From: an uncultured Balneolaceae bacterium
Lineage (GTDB): Bacteria; Bacteroidota; Rhodothermia; Balneolales; Balneolaceae
Reading direction: 5' to 3'
Length of the DNA: 46,934 nt
Assembly (NCBI GenBank): GCA_937125285.1
Contig: CAKZLH010000005.1
Span: 1 to 46,934 of the forward strand
Below, piece by piece: positions 17,818-26,002 of this stretch (the stretch's first letter is position 1; each line of letters starts with the position of its first letter). The notes under the pieces are model-generated. The model saw nothing but the letters and a program-made list of their open reading frames with translations, was not told the origin of the DNA and did not search any database. Both the position numbers and the translations under genes were made by a program.

Positions 17818-18615
17818 ATGAAAATTTTATACGCTGCTGCTGAGATTTCCCCTTTTGCTCGAATGACCGTAACGGCCGATTTGTTACGATTCTTACCCGC
17901 TTCTTTACAAGATAAGGGCTTTGAAATTCGGATTTTGTTACCCAAGTATGGAACCATTAATGATCGACGAAACCGATTGCATGAAGTTATCCGTTTGTCT
18001 GGAATTGAAGTAGAAGTTGGGGACACCGCAGAGAGTATGAAAATAAAAGTAGCCAGCATACCCAATGCTAAATTACAAGTCTACTTTTTAGATAATGACA
18101 CTTATTTTAAACGAAAAGGCCTATTTAAAAACCCTAAGGATGATAGCTTTTATCCCGACAATGCCGAACGCTTAGCCTTCTACAATAAAGGGGTATTGGA
18201 AACAGTTATGAAGCTGGGCTGGGAGCCTGATATCATTCACTGTCATGATTGGCCTGCAGGACTTATCCCACTTCTGGTAAAAACCAAGTATAAAGATGAA
18301 CCGATTTTTCAAAAATCTAAAATCATCTACAACTTGCATCATCCTGAAAATGAAGGAACTGCCGATACGGCAAAAATTCTCGAGTTATTAGGGCTGCCCG
18401 AAGACGTGGATATTGCCAAGCTTACCGATAATGGTAAGGTTGACTTACTGAAATTAGGACTCCTATACAGCGATCATGTAGTAACTGGAAACTTTTTAAA
18501 GGATGAATTCGACGAGGTATTCAAAGAACTGAATGTTCAACCCGTGAAGATTCAAGGAGCACCTGAAGATGTGTCTACTAAGTTTTCGGACTACTACAAA
18601 ACCATATCCAAATAG
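17818..18615 (+). CDS. Stand-alone N-terminal half of a GT5 glycogen/starch synthase, lacking the KTGG motif
   Basis: The 265 residues match only the N-terminal Rossmann domain of glycogen synthase: MKILYAAAEISPF at the start, IRILLPKYGTIN, SFYPDNAERLAFYNKGVLE, IIHCHDWPAGLIPLL and IYNLHHPENEGT. The C-terminal GT-B domain that binds ADP-glucose is missing and is not found downstream in any frame. The normally invariant Lys-x-Gly-Gly after the first strand is replaced by Arg-Met-Thr-Val (residues 15-18), so synthase activity is unlikely. The frame is intact and the neighbours are closely spaced, so it is not an obvious pseudogene. Half-size GT5 proteins beside DUF4270 genes are a recurring arrangement in Bacteroidota to my knowledge. 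A binding or regulatory role is inference. Confidence 0.85.
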   Translation: MKILYAAAEISPFARMTVTADLLRFLPASLQDKGFEIRILLPKYGTINDRRNRLHEVIRLSGIEVEVGDTAESMKIKVASIPNAKLQVYFLDNDTYFKRKGLFKNPKDDSFYPDNAERLAFYNKGVLETVMKLGWEPDIIHCHDWPAGLIPLLVKTKYKDEPIFQKSKIIYNLHHPENEGTADTAKILELLGLPEDVDIAKLTDNGKVDLLKLGLLYSDHVVTGNFLKDEFDEVFKELNVQPVKIQGAPEDVSTKFSDYYKTISK

Positions 18616-18639
18616 GAATTATCAAGAAGACTCTACATT

Positions 18640-19848
18640 ATGTTTCGAACCATGAAAGCTGCCTCTAAAAGGTGGCTTCCTTTGTCTATACTAGCTCTCA
18701 TTAGCCTTAATGCGTGTGAGGAAAACACCACAGTTGGCGTAGATTTCATTCAAGAATCGGGTATTCAAGTAGATACCCTGTTTATTGATTCCGTGGAATT
18801 GGTATCGGTTGACCCTTACTTAGGTCAGCTTAGCTATTCCGCTATGGGCGCCTTTAATGACCCTCTCTACGGCGAAGTTAGAGGGACGGCCTATTTCAAG
18901 CCGTCTATAAATGCTGCTAATACCGATACCATTTTAGATTATATGCAGCTTCAATTACGCTTGCATGTCATGGAAGAGGAAATTTATGGTGATACTACCG
19001 TGGCTGGTGAATTTGAGGTATATCGAATCACAAACGATTGGCACGGCCCTAGTTTTCGGCAATCCACCCCTATGAATTTAGGGGCCGAATTAATTGGTAG
19101 TTTTACTGACGCAGATGCAGACACCAATGGAAACATCCATATCCCTCTAGGAGGAAGCTGGGATGCACTCTATCGAGAATTATTCAATATAGATGATGAT
19201 AGTACTCGACTTACCCGATATGAAAATGAAGATTATGGTTTAGCTATCGTGCCTAAAGAACCAACGAATAATGTGCGTTTTGCCACCTTTTCTACCAGCC
19301 GGTTGTTAATTATTGGGCGGGAAGACACCAGCTCCTTTGGCATTCAAGATTGGGCCTATCAACTTGAACGAAATGAAAATGAACCAATAGAAGATCGTTT
19401 AATTCTTCATAATACCTTTGAGCAGGTTGTTAAACTGGATTTACAATCCATGGTAAACCAGTTACCTAACACCAATTTTGTCCGGGCCGAGTTAGTAATA
19501 GAAGAAGACACGACTCGTAAGTTCACAAGTTTGGGTGAGCACGAAATTCGATTAGCCGTACCTGGTTACCGCCTTAGTGAGGGTAATTTCATCGACTTGG
19601 CTTATCAATTTGGTTTCTCAGATAACAATATTATCAATGGCTATCCGCTCGACGGCCGTTTTCGCTTCGAGATGACGAGAGTTTTTAACGAACAAATTTA
19701 TAACAACAATCCCGTTAAAAGTTCCTATCTATATCCTTTTATGGGATCTGGCTATGTTGGCTCAAACATACTTTATGATGTAGACGCCAACTCTCCGAAG
19801 AGACCTCGCTTAATTATTCACTCAATCCGCTCAGAGGAGGGTCAGTAA
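18640..19848 (+). CDS. DUF4270-type lipoprotein
   Basis: Predicted lipoprotein of 402 residues. A basic n-region (KAASKRW), a hydrophobic stretch and the lipobox LNAC place the lipidated Cys at residue 26. ATG at 18652, four codons in, is an equally good start. The mature part begins with the VGVDFIQESG-type motif I associate with DUF4270 and ends with PRLIIHS, also typical. It is rich in beta structure by eye, with no enzyme motif seen. It starts 24 bases after the GT5 half-gene and its stop shares one base (TAATG) with the next gene, implying a common transcript. Function unknown; outer-membrane location is inferred from the lipobox and the barrel neighbour. Confidence 0.8.
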   Translation: MFRTMKAASKRWLPLSILALISLNACEENTTVGVDFIQESGIQVDTLFIDSVELVSVDPYLGQLSYSAMGAFNDPLYGEVRGTAYFKPSINAANTDTILDYMQLQLRLHVMEEEIYGDTTVAGEFEVYRITNDWHGPSFRQSTPMNLGAELIGSFTDADADTNGNIHIPLGGSWDALYRELFNIDDDSTRLTRYENEDYGLAIVPKEPTNNVRFATFSTSRLLIIGREDTSSFGIQDWAYQLERNENEPIEDRLILHNTFEQVVKLDLQSMVNQLPNTNFVRAELVIEEDTTRKFTSLGEHEIRLAVPGYRLSEGNFIDLAYQFGFSDNNIINGYPLDGRFRFEMTRVFNEQIYNNNPVKSSYLYPFMGSGYVGSNILYDVDANSPKRPRLIIHSIRSEEGQ

Positions 19849-21185
19849 TGAAAAAAGGCGCTCAAATGTTTGTTAGTATAAGCCATTTCAAAGGCGCACT
19901 GCTGCTAGCCGCTGTATTTATCCTAGGTTCTCAGACCTATATTGGAGCTCAAAATCTAAGTTCTAATCTTGCGCAAAGTGGATCGGTTTATTCGGCTTAT
20001 GGGGTCGGTTATCCTGTAGATTTAGAAACTGGGTCGGCCAAAGCTCATGGTGTTTTTGGGCTTTCTAGCGTAAACCAAGAAGTCGTTGGGTTAAGTAATC
20101 CAGGATTGTGGTCTCAATCGTATTATACGCAAGGGGCCTCTGGATTAGACTTCAAAAATCTACGATTGAAAAACAGTACCACAGAGGCACGTTCCACCCT
20201 ATTTGAGAAAGGTTACCTACAACTATTATTCCCAATCAAATCAAATGAATTGGGTTTGTCGGTGGGTCTTTACCCCGTAACGCGGTCTAACTTAAGAATT
20301 ATTAACGAGGACACTTTTGATTCCTTTGGAGACACCGTTGCTTATCAATCGGAATTCCAACAGTTTGGGGGTATTAATAAATTCGAATTGGGTTTTGGTT
20401 GGAAAATAACTGAAAATATATCGATTGGTTATGCGCCGTCGGTTGCTTTCTTCACCATGGAAAACTCAGAGGCATTCAACTTCAGTTCCTCTTTATACGC
20501 CCAACAAACGCAAAAGCTAAACATAAGTGGCGCTGCCTTTTCCCACCGCTTTGGAGTATCAGGAACTTTTCGAAGTCTTTTAAGAAGCCAGGATAAACTA
20601 TCGCTTGGCGCAACCTTTACGGCTCCTTTTTCAATGACGTTGCGGCAGAACTTTTTCACAGAAAAAAGTTTAGAGGTTGGGAGTAAAACCGTTGAATTAT
20701 CCAATTTACTACCTGCGAAACGTGGAGAGTTATCTATGCCTTTAGAATTGGCTGGAGGGGTGGGCTATGCTCCTCATAATCGGTTTAATATCAGTGCTGA
20801 AGTACATTATCAGCAGTGGTCCACTTACTCAAACACCTTATTCGACAACAATGGTGCCGGTATGACCGATCGCTTACGTTTTGGAACGGGTGTACAGCTT
20901 CATCCATACAAAAGAGTACAATCCGGATTTTTTTCGAGTTTTAAATATTCTGCTGGTTTATCTTACGACACAGGACACTTGACTATTCAAGATCAAGAAA
21001 TTAGAACGTTATGGCTACACTCTGGGTTAGGAATACTATCACGTAGTTCCTCATCCTTAGATGTTAGTCTTCGTTATGGTTTCAGGGGTACCACAGAAAG
21101 TAGTCTCATTGAAGAAAACATATGGGCTATTGGTCTTTCTGTGAATCTTGCTGAAATTATGTTCTTGAGACCAAAACTACAATAA
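19848..21185 (+). CDS. Outer-membrane beta-barrel protein, function unknown
   Basis: 445 residues with an N-terminal signal sequence (basic MKKG, hydrophobic ALLLAAVFILG, likely cleavage after GAQ near residue 35). The mature part is a long run of alternating hydrophobic and polar residues with many aromatic and Gly positions, such as LGLSVGLYPVTRSNLRI and GLSYDTGHLTI, and ends in VNLAEIMFLRPKLQ. The opening GSVYSAYGVGYPVD followed by GLSNPGLWSQ resembles FadL/OmpP1-like barrels. It overlaps the DUF4270 stop by one base, so the two products may act together at the outer membrane. Transported substrate unknown. An internal ATG at residue 7 is a possible alternative start. Confidence 0.7.
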   Translation: MKKGAQMFVSISHFKGALLLAAVFILGSQTYIGAQNLSSNLAQSGSVYSAYGVGYPVDLETGSAKAHGVFGLSSVNQEVVGLSNPGLWSQSYYTQGASGLDFKNLRLKNSTTEARSTLFEKGYLQLLFPIKSNELGLSVGLYPVTRSNLRIINEDTFDSFGDTVAYQSEFQQFGGINKFELGFGWKITENISIGYAPSVAFFTMENSEAFNFSSSLYAQQTQKLNISGAAFSHRFGVSGTFRSLLRSQDKLSLGATFTAPFSMTLRQNFFTEKSLEVGSKTVELSNLLPAKRGELSMPLELAGGVGYAPHNRFNISAEVHYQQWSTYSNTLFDNNGAGMTDRLRFGTGVQLHPYKRVQSGFFSSFKYSAGLSYDTGHLTIQDQEIRTLWLHSGLGILSRSSSSLDVSLRYGFRGTTESSLIEENIWAIGLSVNLAEIMFLRPKLQ

Positions 21186-21234
21186 TCGAATACGTTCATC
21201 ACTGAACTCATTGACACAACTAACTAATCGTATC

Positions 21235-22563
21235 ATGAAAGTATTAACTTCCATACTTGGATTAATCCTGTTAACTGCTAGTGGAGTAAAGGCACAAGAA
21301 TGCACAACCACTCCTCCATTCGAAATGCCAGAACTTGCAGCATTTTCAATATTTCAAGACAATTACAAAAACGGTGACTATCCGTTTGCCCTCGAATATG
21401 GCCGCTGGCTATTGTGCAGCAAAACAAAAGAACTAGAAGGCTATCCTAGATTTAGTTTAGCCAGTCAATACCCTAAGTTTATCGATATTTACACTAAGAT
21501 TGGTTTAACCAAACAAAATCCTAGCGAACGAGAAGCTTACTTAGATACCGCATTAGCACTATTTGAAGAACAGTTCACGGTTTTCACAGATGAAGAAGTG
21601 AATAAGTATGATTTACATCAAGACAGAGGGCGTTATTTACTAGAAAACTATCAAAACATAGAAAATGGTTTGGATATGGCCTATGCCGATTTCCAAGCTA
21701 TGTTTGACTTGGATCCACAGCAAACCACCGAGCTTGGGGAAGGATACTATGTGCGCATTGTGATTGACAACCTTGTTCGTAAAGGCGAAAAGGAAACCGT
21801 TCTTGCTATGATTGAACAAGCTTCTCCCTACGCCGGCCTTGAACTTAGCAGCTATTTTGACGAAACCTTAGGGGATCTTTTCAACACACCAGAAGAACGT
21901 CTGGAATTTTGTGGGGCAAAAGTTGAAGAGAATCCTGAATCACTTGAAGACTTACGTTGCGTAGCTGAAGCTCAAGAAGATTTAAATATGATGGAAGATT
22001 ATTTAAACACCATTCAAATTATTCATGGCTTAGACCCTACATTTGAAAGTGCCCTAGCTCTAGCAGAAACCGAGAAAGGGAATGCATCTTACAGTGAAGC
22101 GGCTGTTTATTTCAAAGAAGCTTTAAGCTACGCCACTAATGACACAGATAAGAAAAATATCAATCTAGAATTAGCCGACGTGTATTCGAGTACTAATGAT
22201 TTAGCAACCTCTAAGAAATACATACTTGACGCTATTTCAGTGGATAATTCATTTGGCTTGGCATACATTAAACTAGCTTCTATTTATGGTCAAGCGGTAA
22301 GTAATTGTACTGAAAACCGTAAGCTTGAAGCCAAAGATAAAGTGGTGTATTGGGTAGTTGTTGATTACTTGAATCGTGCAAAATCAGTGGATGCCAGCGT
22401 AACCAACACGGTAAACTCACAATTAGCTACCTACGAAGCCGTAACTCCTTCAACCGAAGATAAATTCTTCACACTTGGCTATGAAACAGGTCAACGTGTA
22501 CAAGTTGATGGCTCATTGATGAGTTGTTATTCATGGATTAACGAATCCACGGTTGTTCGATAA
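21235..22563 (+). CDS. Exported tetratricopeptide-repeat protein
   Basis: 442 residues with a clear signal peptide (KVLTSILGLILLTASGVKAQ) when started at the ATG at 21235; an upstream TTG at 21211 would give an odd hydrophilic head. The C-terminal half carries TPR-like helical pairs, for example SYSEAAVYFKEALSYA and LATSKKYILDAISVDNSFGLAYIKLASIYG. Four Cys residues are scattered in the mature protein. It ends with SCYSWINESTVVR, a tail I recall from TPR proteins of Bacteroidota. TPR modules mediate protein-protein contacts, so it may scaffold the neighbouring barrel and lipoprotein; this is inferred from position. An intrinsic terminator follows nine bases after the stop, closing the unit. 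Confidence 0.8.
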   Translation: MKVLTSILGLILLTASGVKAQECTTTPPFEMPELAAFSIFQDNYKNGDYPFALEYGRWLLCSKTKELEGYPRFSLASQYPKFIDIYTKIGLTKQNPSEREAYLDTALALFEEQFTVFTDEEVNKYDLHQDRGRYLLENYQNIENGLDMAYADFQAMFDLDPQQTTELGEGYYVRIVIDNLVRKGEKETVLAMIEQASPYAGLELSSYFDETLGDLFNTPEERLEFCGAKVEENPESLEDLRCVAEAQEDLNMMEDYLNTIQIIHGLDPTFESALALAETEKGNASYSEAAVYFKEALSYATNDTDKKNINLELADVYSSTNDLATSKKYILDAISVDNSFGLAYIKLASIYGQAVSNCTENRKLEAKDKVVYWVVVDYLNRAKSVDASVTNTVNSQLATYEAVTPSTEDKFFTLGYETGQRVQVDGSLMSCYSWINESTVVR

Positions 22564-22571
22564 TTTTTTAT

Positions 22572-22598
22572 GGGGATTCGATTCGTAATCCCCTTTTT
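22572..22598 (+). terminator. Rho-independent terminator after the TPR gene
   Basis: GGGGATT at 22572-22578 pairs perfectly with AATCCCC at 22587-22593 across an 8-base loop and is followed directly by TTTTTATTTT. This is the clearest intrinsic terminator in the window and separates the TPR gene from rho. Confidence 0.9.
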
Positions 22599-22615
22599 AT
22601 TTTCTCTGCAATAGA

Positions 22616-22646
22616 TTTGCAATCGGTTAAAACATTCGTATCTTTT
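22616..22646 (+). promoter_or_regulatory. Candidate rho promoter: TTTG, 19 bases, TATCTTTT
   Basis: TTTG at 22616-22619 and TATCTTTT at 22639-22646 fit the Bacteroidota -33/-7 consensus (TTTG, 19-20 bases, TAnnTTTG) with one mismatch. It sits just after the upstream terminator and leaves a leader of about 150 bases before the rho ATG. Confidence 0.55.
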
Positions 22647-22665
22647 TGTTACTTCTAACTTTAAA

Positions 22666-22689
22666 AGTGCGCCTGTTCTGTGCCGCACT
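22666..22689 (+). promoter_or_regulatory. Stem-loop in the rho mRNA leader
   Basis: AGTGCG (22666-22671) pairs with CGCACT (22684-22689) around a 12-base loop, shortly after the proposed transcription start. rho genes are autoregulated by attenuation in other bacteria, so a structured leader fits. No further known motif was recognised. Confidence 0.35.
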
Positions 22690-22801
22690 AACTTTTGAAA
22701 ACGCTCCTCTCTTCAGTTTCACATCCATTTACGATGAGTATATTGAATGCCCTCAAATGAAGGTTTCTATGGGAGTTTAGTTGAATTATGAATCATATTT
22801 A

Positions 22802-24049
22802 ATGGCTAGAAACAAGAATAATAACTACAATAAAAACCGCTCAAAGAACAACAAGCGGAATAAGAATCGAAACCGGAATAATAAAAACAACAAGAATAAA
22901 CATGTGTTTATTCCGAAGTTTCATTGGAACCAGAGTCAAGGAATCGTTGGTCGTTTTGCAGGGGTTTTAGAAATAAATGAAAAGGGTTGGGGACTTATTC
23001 GAAAATTAGATTTTGAATTCAGTTATCATCCGAAAGACCCTTTCTTAAAGCCTGAGGAAGTAAAAGAACTCGATCTTCGTCAAGGTCTTATTATTGAAGG
23101 AGAGTTTGAAGAAGATCATCAAGGTAATCGCCATGTTGCCAATATTGATGGTATTAACCATCAAAGCGTGGAAGCATGGACAAAGTGTGCAAAGTTTGAA
23201 CGTCAAACCCCTATAATGCCCGTTGATTGGGTTCGATTAGGTGAGCGACCACAAGATACCGAAATGCGCGTCATAGACTTAGTGGCTCCCATTGGTAAGG
23301 GTCAGCGCGCTTTAATTGTAGCCCCTCCTAGAACGGGAAAAACAGTGCTATTGAAACAAATTGCAGATTCAATTGCACACCATCACCCTGATGTGCATTT
23401 GAGTATTCTACTGGTGGATGAGCGCCCCGAAGAAGTCACTGATTTTATCCGATCTTCTAACGCTGAGGTGTTTGCTTCATCAAATGATCGAAAAACTCAA
23501 AGTCATATCCGCATCACAGAAATGACTCTTGGATATGCCAAACGAAAGGCTGAGATGGGACAAGATGCTGTATTGCTCATAGATTCCCTAACACGATTGG
23601 GCAGAGCATATAATGCCATTCAAAACAATAGTGGACGAACCTTATCGGGTGGTTTAGATATACGGGCCTTAGAAATACCCAAAAAAATCTTTGGCTCAGC
23701 TAGAAAAATTGAAGGCGGAGGTTCGCTCACCATTATTGCAACTTGTCTTGTAGAAACCAATTCTCGAATGGATGACCTGATATTTGAAGAGTTTAAAGGC
23801 ACCGGAAATATGGAATTGGTGCTAGACCGTGAATTAGCTAATGACCGAATATATCCCGCCATCAACATCACTGCTTCGGGTACTCGAAATGAGGCTAAGT
23901 TTATTACCGATTCACTTGAGGAGCGCAATATGGTTCGGAGATACTTGTTGAAAAAGTCGCCAAAAGAGTCCATGCTTGGGCTGCTTAAGGTTCTCAAAAA
24001 CACCGAGAGTAACGAAGAGTTACTGAATCAGATAGCCGCCATATCGTAA
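22802..24049 (+). CDS. rho: Transcription termination factor Rho with an Asn/Lys/Arg-rich head
   Basis: Hexameric RNA-dependent ATPase ending transcription. With the ATG at 22802 the protein has 415 residues; a TTG seven codons upstream is less likely. Residues 2-33 are an unusual low-complexity head (16 Asn, 8 Lys, 5 Arg in the first 33). It stands where most Rho proteins have a helical Rho_N domain. The cold-shock-like RNA-binding fold follows (GVLEINEKGWGLIR). The motor has Walker A APPRTGKTVL (about 174-183), LLVDERPEEVTDF, LLIDSLTRLGRAYN, and the R-loop region KKIFGSARKIEGGGSLTIIA. EFKGTGNMELVLDREL is near-invariant in Rho. Core residues look functional. It has its own promoter-like sequence, and the next gene starts nine bases downstream. 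Confidence 0.96.
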   Translation: MARNKNNNYNKNRSKNNKRNKNRNRNNKNNKNKHVFIPKFHWNQSQGIVGRFAGVLEINEKGWGLIRKLDFEFSYHPKDPFLKPEEVKELDLRQGLIIEGEFEEDHQGNRHVANIDGINHQSVEAWTKCAKFERQTPIMPVDWVRLGERPQDTEMRVIDLVAPIGKGQRALIVAPPRTGKTVLLKQIADSIAHHHPDVHLSILLVDERPEEVTDFIRSSNAEVFASSNDRKTQSHIRITEMTLGYAKRKAEMGQDAVLLIDSLTRLGRAYNAIQNNSGRTLSGGLDIRALEIPKKIFGSARKIEGGGSLTIIATCLVETNSRMDDLIFEEFKGTGNMELVLDRELANDRIYPAINITASGTRNEAKFITDSLEERNMVRRYLLKKSPKESMLGLLKVLKNTESNEELLNQIAAIS

Positions 24050-24058
24050 TAAATTTTT

Positions 24059-24730
24059 ATGCTGTGGTCGGATAAAAAATACCCTTTCCTTTTTATCGGA
24101 CTCCTATTCTTTGCAGTAAGTATTATTGTTTGTAGTCCTGAACCCACTCAGGGCATTTACTATCTTGAAGACAATTTGTGTAATGAGCGTTATTCTGAAG
24201 CGGAGCAGAGCTTGCTACCCATACCCTTTAGAGGCGGTCAATTATGTGTGTACCCAGATTATCACATTAGCTCGGGAATACGAACTCCCTTAGATCTAGG
24301 TGATGCATTTACGTTAGTGAATCGTCTTGGGCTGCGATTACCAACGCCCGAGGTAGTAGACTCTATCTACGTACATGCCGATATAAAAATTGCACCTATT
24401 CCTATGCCTCCCACAAGTGAAATGACTACGGTAGCTTATTATGTTAGACATGATAGTCTCATTAATGCCCAGCTTCGTGGTTTGGGTTTTGACCCAGGAC
24501 CTTCACTAAGGGAAGGATTGAAAGCCAAACTCATTGCCGGCCACAAAAAAGATGTGGTTTATATAAATCCTAACAGTACAAAAGTTGCTATTTATGGTTG
24601 GCACCGCTTGAACGGCAACCCGATTCAACCCTATAGCACCGTACATCACAGCGGCTATTATGATTATAGCCATGGTGTTCGTCCGGTAAGTCCAGAATAC
24701 TTTAAAGACGGCTCCTGGATTGTTTGGTAA
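24059..24730 (+). CDS. Exported or membrane-anchored protein of unknown function
   Basis: 223 residues. An N-terminal hydrophobic helix (PFLFIGLLFFAVSIIVC, residues 9-25) would serve as signal or anchor; the Cys at its end makes a lipoprotein possible, but the lipobox is weak. The mature part contains a compact motif near the C-terminus, HHSGYYDYSHGVRPV, dense in His, Tyr and Asp, and a central PIPMPPTSEM segment. The motif looks conserved and catalytic or metal-binding in style, but I do not recognise the family with certainty. The gene starts nine bases after rho and probably shares its transcript; no functional link to Rho is evident. It converges on the rhodanese gene with 86 bases between stops and no hairpin seen. 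Confidence 0.65.
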   Translation: MLWSDKKYPFLFIGLLFFAVSIIVCSPEPTQGIYYLEDNLCNERYSEAEQSLLPIPFRGGQLCVYPDYHISSGIRTPLDLGDAFTLVNRLGLRLPTPEVVDSIYVHADIKIAPIPMPPTSEMTTVAYYVRHDSLINAQLRGLGFDPGPSLREGLKAKLIAGHKKDVVYINPNSTKVAIYGWHRLNGNPIQPYSTVHHSGYYDYSHGVRPVSPEYFKDGSWIVW

Positions 24731-24816
24731 GGTCTGCTAGTTTTTTGGGGGAAGCTTACTGCCGATTAGTCTGTGATAGGATGAGATAATTCAACCGATC
24801 ATACAAGTTTTATCCA

Positions 24817-25218
24817 TTAAGCAACGGTCATGCTTGGGTCGATTTCAGCTGCCCAAGTTTTCATACCGCCTTTTACATTATACACGTTTTCAAAACCCTC
24901 GTGCTGTAAAAAAGCGCAGGCATTGGCACTTCTAGCTCCAGATCTACAAATGATGGCAATCTCTTGTTTGGCATCGAGGGTATGAACACGGCTTTGCAGT
25001 GAAGACAAAGGAATGTGCTCACCTCCATTATTCGAAACCATGTACTCGAAGCTTTCTCTTACATCGATCAATAAAAAGTTTTCTACTTTTTGATCTAGTT
25101 TTTCCTTTAGTTCTTGAACCGTAATCTCTTTCATGTTGGGATGTTTGTTTTGAACAATTTTCTTTAAAAATCTCAAAAGTCTTTGAAAGACTCCATTTGT
25201 TATATCACGTTTTGACAT
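24817..25218 (-). CDS. Rhodanese-like domain protein
   Basis: Single rhodanese domain (sulfur carrier or transferase). The active-site loop IICRSGARS contains the catalytic Cys, preceded by [13 protein letters not shown], and the protein ends with [15 protein letters not shown]. Starting at ATG 25218 gives 133 residues with an N-terminal amphipathic basic helix ([13 protein letters not shown]), a head type I recall from small Bacteroidota rhodaneses. An internal ATG at 25134 gives a bare 105-residue domain and is the alternative. The longer start overlaps the lptB stop by 14 bases, so translation may be coupled. The substrate is unknown. It is the last gene of the minus-strand purS-clpS-purQ-lptB run. 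Confidence 0.88.
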   Translation of the reverse strand: MSKRDITNGVFQRLLRFLKKIVQNKHPNMKEITVQELKEKLDQKVENFLLIDVRESFEYMVSNNGGEHIPLSSLQSRVHTLDAKQEIAIICRSGARSANACAFLQHEGFENVYNVKGGMKTWAAEIDPSMTVA

Positions 25219-25990
25219 ATCGATCCAATGAAAATGTTTCTCCTAAGTATAGCTTCCTTGCTTTTTCATCATTGGCTAGGCGGTCAGCAGAACCCTCCAT
25301 CAAAATCTTACCCTCAAACATAAGATAAGCTCGGTCGGTGATGGCTAGGGTCTCATGAACATTATGATCGGTAATAAGTATGCCAATATTCTGCTCTTTA
25401 AGTTTAGAAACGATTTGCTGAATATCCTCCACTGCTATTGGATCTACACCGGCGAATGGTTCATCCAGTAAAATGAATTTAGGTTGCGTAACTAAGGCTC
25501 TAGCAATTTCAGTTCTGCGACGCTCCCCACCAGAGAGGCGATAACCCTTGTTGTCTCTTACTTTTTCAAGAGAAAATTCCGTTATAAGAGCCTCGCATCG
25601 CTCACGGATTTCGGTAGTGGGGTATCCCCTGTACTGTAATACAGATGCAAGATTCTCATAAACGGTTAAATTTCTAAAAACACTGGCCTCCTGAGCTAAA
25701 TACCCTACGCCTCTACGGGCTCTTTGGTACATAGGTGTTCGGGTAATACGGTCTTGATCCAAATATATTTCACCATTATTAGGTGATACCAGCCCAACCA
25801 TCATATAAAATGTAGTGGTCTTTCCAGCGCCATTCGGTCCCAAAAGGCCTACAATTTCTCCTTGTGATACCTGTATGGAAACGTCATCAACAACCGTTCT
25901 TTTTTTGTAACGCTTAACCAAACCCTTGCTGTAAAGCACCTGTTTTTCAGGGGAATGATCGCTAATTGGTATGGTTTCATTCGGGTTCAA
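25205..25990 (-). CDS. lptB: LPS export ABC transporter ATP-binding protein
   Basis: ATPase that with LptFG and LptC pulls lipopolysaccharide from the inner membrane. Walker A is [17 protein letters not shown], the Q-loop region [17 protein letters not shown] is diagnostic for LptB, the signature is [17 protein letters not shown], Walker B is [16 protein letters not shown] and the switch His lies in [12 protein letters not shown]. There is no ATG at the N-terminus. TTG at 25990 gives 261 residues with a 17-residue unrelated head; GTG at 25939 gives 244 residues beginning [16 protein letters not shown] and fits the family length better. The longer frame is reported. The gene follows purQ by 12 bases. 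lptA, lptC, lptF and lptG are not in the window. Confidence 0.95.
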   Translation of the reverse strand: MNPNETIPISDHSPEKQVLYSKGLVKRYKKRTVVDDVSIQVSQGEIVGLLGPNGAGKTTTFYMMVGLVSPNNGEIYLDQDRITRTPMYQRARRGVGYLAQEASVFRNLTVYENLASVLQYRGYPTTEIRERCEALITEFSLEKVRDNKGYRLSGGERRRTEIARALVTQPKFILLDEPFAGVDPIAVEDIQQIVSKLKEQNIGILITDHNVHETLAITDRAYLMFEGKILMEGSADRLANDEKARKLYLGETFSLDRYVKT

Positions 25991-26002
25991 ACAGAAAACA
26001 AC

